DNA of 7,664 nucleotides. Origin: Flavobacteriales bacterium UBA3442. Lineage in GTDB: Bacteria; Bacteroidota; Bacteroidia; Flavobacteriales; Schleiferiaceae. Position numbers and translations under genes: made by a program. Positions 5,628-7,664 of this stretch are shown here, piece after piece. How positions within the stretch are numbered: position 1 is the stretch's first letter; the number at the start of each line of letters is the position of its first letter. Below the pieces are notes generated by a model. That model saw nothing but the letters and a program-made list of their open reading frames with translations, was not told the origin of the DNA and searched no databases. The DNA lies in the NCBI GenBank assembly GCA_002378565.1, contig DFSH01000074.1, forward strand, positions 6,504 through 14,167. Reading direction: 5' to 3'.

Positions 5628-6620
5628 ATGAAACGCATCGCTATCAATGGGTTTGGCCGCATCGGCCGACTCACCTTTCGTAACTTATTATTGCTTGACA
5701 ACGTGGAGGTTGTCGCCATCAATGACCTCACAGACATACGCACCCTGACACATTTGCTCAAGCATGATTCTGCTCAGGGCGCCTTTGACGGCAGCGCTGA
5801 GGTTGGCGATGGCTGCATTGTAGTCAACGGTCAGGCAGTCACTGTGACCAGCGAACCGCGCCCATTGGACCTGCCCTGGCAAGCCATGAAGGTCGATTTG
5901 GTGATCGAGTGCACAGGGCTGTTCACAGACCAAGTGGCCTTAGACCAGCACCTGCAAGCGGGTGCCGGCAAAGTGCTGTTATCTGCACCGGGCAAAAACG
6001 GCATCAAAACTGTCGTCAATGGGGTGAACGACGAGACGCTCACTGCGGATGATCACATCGTCAGTAATGCCTCCTGCACCACCAACTGCTTGGCTCCTAT
6101 GATGAAGGTTTTGAATGACAGTTTTGGTGTGGAACGCGCCTACATGTTGACAGTCCACGCCTACACCAATGACCAGAACATCTTGGACGCACCCCATCGG
6201 GATTTGCGTCGGGCACGAGCTGCTGCACACAACATCATTCCAACGACTACTGGCGCAGCAAAAGCAGTGGGGCTGGTCTTGCCAGAATTGGCTGGACGCA
6301 TTCATGGCTATGCCATGCGGGTTCCCACCATCACGGGATCTGCCACCGACGTCACGGTTGAACTGTCACAAGATGCCTCTGCTGAGGCCATCAATGCCGC
6401 CATGAAAACAGCAGCTGAAGGGCCACTCAAGGGCATTTTGCAATTCAGCACGGAGCCCCTTGTTTCCTCTGACATCATAGGCAACAGCCATGGCTGCATC
6501 TTTGATAGCCAACTGACATCTTCGCAGGGAAACTTGGTGAAGATCATGGGCTGGTACGATAACGAAGCTGGTTATGCTGCCAGACTGGCGGGCGTGGCCA
6601 ATACCTTGCTTAACCTCTGA
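5628..6620 (+). CDS. gap: Type I glyceraldehyde-3-phosphate dehydrogenase
   Basis: This is the cytoplasmic glycolytic enzyme that oxidises and phosphorylates glyceraldehyde 3-phosphate to 1,3-bisphosphoglycerate. At 330 residues it has the family's normal length. The Rossmann motif INGFGRIGR is at 6-14, and Asp33 at the end of the second strand (AINDL) indicates NAD rather than NADP. The catalytic Cys is residue 150 in SNASCTTNC, HAYTNDQ follows at about 178, and WYDNEAGY is near the C-terminus. In the S-loop region MRVPTITGSATDVTVEL replaces the RVPTPNVSVVDLTV form common in E. coli-type enzymes, so it belongs to a distinct GAPDH subgroup. It lies 47 bp after pfkA and 11 bp before the BadF-type kinase. 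A weak -7-like TCTGTTTG (5598-5605) could add an internal promoter, but operon transcription is the simpler reading. Confidence 0.95.
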   Translation: MKRIAINGFGRIGRLTFRNLLLLDNVEVVAINDLTDIRTLTHLLKHDSAQGAFDGSAEVGDGCIVVNGQAVTVTSEPRPLDLPWQAMKVDLVIECTGLFTDQVALDQHLQAGAGKVLLSAPGKNGIKTVVNGVNDETLTADDHIVSNASCTTNCLAPMMKVLNDSFGVERAYMLTVHAYTNDQNILDAPHRDLRRARAAAHNIIPTTTGAAKAVGLVLPELAGRIHGYAMRVPTITGSATDVTVELSQDASAEAINAAMKTAAEGPLKGILQFSTEPLVSSDIIGNSHGCIFDSQLTSSQGNLVKIMGWYDNEAGYAARLAGVANTLLNL

Positions 6621-6631
6621 ACTGACCTCAC

Positions 6632-7510
6632 ATGATTATTATTGTAGAAAGCGGTTCAACCAAAGCCGATTGGATATTGCTCAATGGGGATGGCAGTGAA
6701 TGCAAGCGTTGGAATTTGATGGGGTTCAATCCCTACTTCCATTCCTCAGCCACGGTTGAAGATGCGTTGAACAGTCACCATGAAATAGCCCAATACGCAC
6801 ATGATGTTGAGCAGGTCTGGTTCTATGGCGCAGGCTGCAGCTCCGACAAGCTCAACGCTGTCATTGGGAAAGGGCTCAAGCGGGTATTCACGCGGGCAAG
6901 CATCCATGTCGATCACGACTTGAAGGCTGCGGCCTACGCCACCTACGCTGGCCAGCCACACATTGCATGCATCCTAGGGACAGGCTCTAACTCCTGCTTT
7001 TTTGATGGCCAAACCATTCGCGAAGAAGTGCCGGCTCTGGCATACGTTTTGGGAGACGAAGGCTCTGCCAGCTACATTGGCAAACGCCTTGTGGCAGATT
7101 TCATTTACGGCCGCTTACCCAAGGCTCTGATGGCTGACTTTTCCGAGCAATACGACACTGACAAAACGGAAATCTTGCAGCATGTCTACAACCAACCCCA
7201 TGCCAACGTGTACCTGGCGTCCTTCTCTACCTTTGCTGGGCAGCACACGGACGATCCGTACATTCAAGCATTGGTCAAGTCGGGCTTTGACCAGTTCATT
7301 GACATCCATGTCTGCTGCTTCCCTGAAGCTTTAGCTGGTGCGCCTGTGAATTTTGTTGGATCTGTTGCTAAGGCTTTTGAGCCCGTGTTAAAAGCCTGCT
7401 GCGAAGCAAGAAACCTCAATTATGGCCGCACCCAAGCAAAGCCTGTCAATTTGTTGGTTGACTACCATCTCACCGTCAAGCAGGTGTTAAGCAAGCCAAT
7501 TCTGTCATGA
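6632..7510 (+). CDS. BadF/BadG/BcrA/BcrD-type sugar kinase (N-acetylglucosamine kinase-like)
   Basis: The 292-residue product has the ASKHA (actin/hexokinase) ATPase fold of the BadF/BadG family. Many bacterial members are annotated as N-acetylglucosamine kinase. The phosphate-1 loop is VESGSTKADW at 5-14, the phosphate-2 loop is ILGTGSNSC near residue 115, and LGDEGSASYIGKR follows near 140. The usual first residue of phosphate-1 is Asp (DSGSTK or DGGSTK); here it is Glu6, a conservative change that may matter for Mg-ATP. The C-terminus (NLLVDYHL) matches the short Bacteroidota form. Its likely role is to phosphorylate a free sugar, possibly an amino sugar or the glucose released by a phosphorylase, but the substrate cannot be read from sequence. 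It is 11 bp after gap and its stop overlaps the pgmB start in ATGA, so the genes are very probably co-transcribed. Confidence 0.85.
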   Translation: MIIIVESGSTKADWILLNGDGSECKRWNLMGFNPYFHSSATVEDALNSHHEIAQYAHDVEQVWFYGAGCSSDKLNAVIGKGLKRVFTRASIHVDHDLKAAAYATYAGQPHIACILGTGSNSCFFDGQTIREEVPALAYVLGDEGSASYIGKRLVADFIYGRLPKALMADFSEQYDTDKTEILQHVYNQPHANVYLASFSTFAGQHTDDPYIQALVKSGFDQFIDIHVCCFPEALAGAPVNFVGSVAKAFEPVLKACCEARNLNYGRTQAKPVNLLVDYHLTVKQVLSKPILS

Positions 7511-7664
7511 AAATGGGGCTGATTTTTGACCTGGACGGTGTCCTTGTTGATAGTGCAGCCTTTCATTTCAAAGCATGGCAACGCATGGCTGAATCCCTGG
7601 GTATTGCCTTTGACCTTGAGGCCAATGAGCAGCTCAAAGGCTTATCAAGGGCACGATCCATGGA
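7507..7664 (+). CDS. pgmB: Beta-phosphoglucomutase, 5' part only (window edge)
   Basis: This haloacid-dehalogenase-superfamily enzyme converts beta-D-glucose 1-phosphate to glucose 6-phosphate in the cytoplasm. The first 52 codons are present. FDLDGV carries the nucleophile Asp8 and the acid/base Asp10. VDSAAFHFKAW supplies the cap-region His20. NEQLKGLSRARS is the substrate-gating segment characteristic of this enzyme, with Lys44 and Arg48 as counterparts of the substrate-contact residues known from the Lactococcus enzyme. These together separate it from generic HAD phosphatases. The ATG overlaps the kinase stop by four bases (ATGA), indicating translational coupling. PgmB normally works with an inverting disaccharide phosphorylase such as GH65 maltose or trehalose phosphorylase, so such a gene is expected just downstream. 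Confidence 0.92.
   Translation, partial: MKMGLIFDLDGVLVDSAAFHFKAWQRMAESLGIAFDLEANEQLKGLSRARSM

Noticed and set aside
1..7664. Mobile elements, CRISPR arrays, tRNA or rRNA genes
   Set aside because: No transposase-like protein, terminal inverted repeats, regularly spaced repeats or tRNA-like cloverleaf was seen. The only direct repeat noted is the 16-base operator pair.

Overview
The window most likely comes from a member of the Bacteroidota, probably a Flavobacteriia- or Cryomorphaceae-like lineage with an even base composition. Several things point this way. TAnnTTTG-type -7 promoter boxes lie just upstream of gatC, the first MFS gene and pfkA. There are no Shine-Dalgarno tracts ahead of the starts. 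The NUDIX-type sugar regulator (AraR/NrtR-like) and the SLC45/GPH-type disaccharide transporter are forms typical of Bacteroidota, and the gene set pfkA - gap - BadF kinase - pgmB fits. The assignment is inference from gene content and was not tested by phylogeny.

Layout. Positions 1-34 hold what may be the first 11 codons of a divergent gene. gatC (76-369) and a TetA-like MFS exporter (446-1672) follow on the + strand. A short, unrecognised lipoprotein gene (1678-2172, -) converges on the exporter with only 5 bp between them. The 231 bp gap at 2173-2403 holds an interrupted small reading frame and a perfect 7-bp inverted repeat. An SLC45-like sugar/H+ symporter gene (2404-3783, -) and the NUDIX-fold regulator gene (3807-4484, -) form a two-gene unit, regulator first. 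Divergent from it is a tightly packed + strand operon: pfkA (4597-5580), gap (5628-6620), a BadF/BadG-type sugar kinase (6632-7510) and the start of beta-phosphoglucomutase (7507 to the window edge, cut off).

How the genes fit together. pgmB suggests that a disaccharide phosphorylase (for example a GH65 maltose phosphorylase) lies just outside the window. In that reading the SLC45 carrier imports the disaccharide, phosphorolysis releases glucose plus beta-glucose 1-phosphate, PgmB makes glucose 6-phosphate, and PfkA and GapDH carry it down glycolysis. The 112-bp divergent region carries two copies of a 16-base sequence whose core is the palindrome TGTA-CGAAA-TACA, 51 bp apart. One copy overlaps the likely regulator promoter and the other overlaps the expected -33 region of the pfkA promoter. 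The NUDIX protein has lost most of its catalytic glutamates and keeps a C-terminal winged-helix region, so it is the obvious candidate to bind these sites. The most interesting signal in the window is therefore a NUDIX-type repressor or sensor coupling disaccharide uptake to core glycolytic genes.
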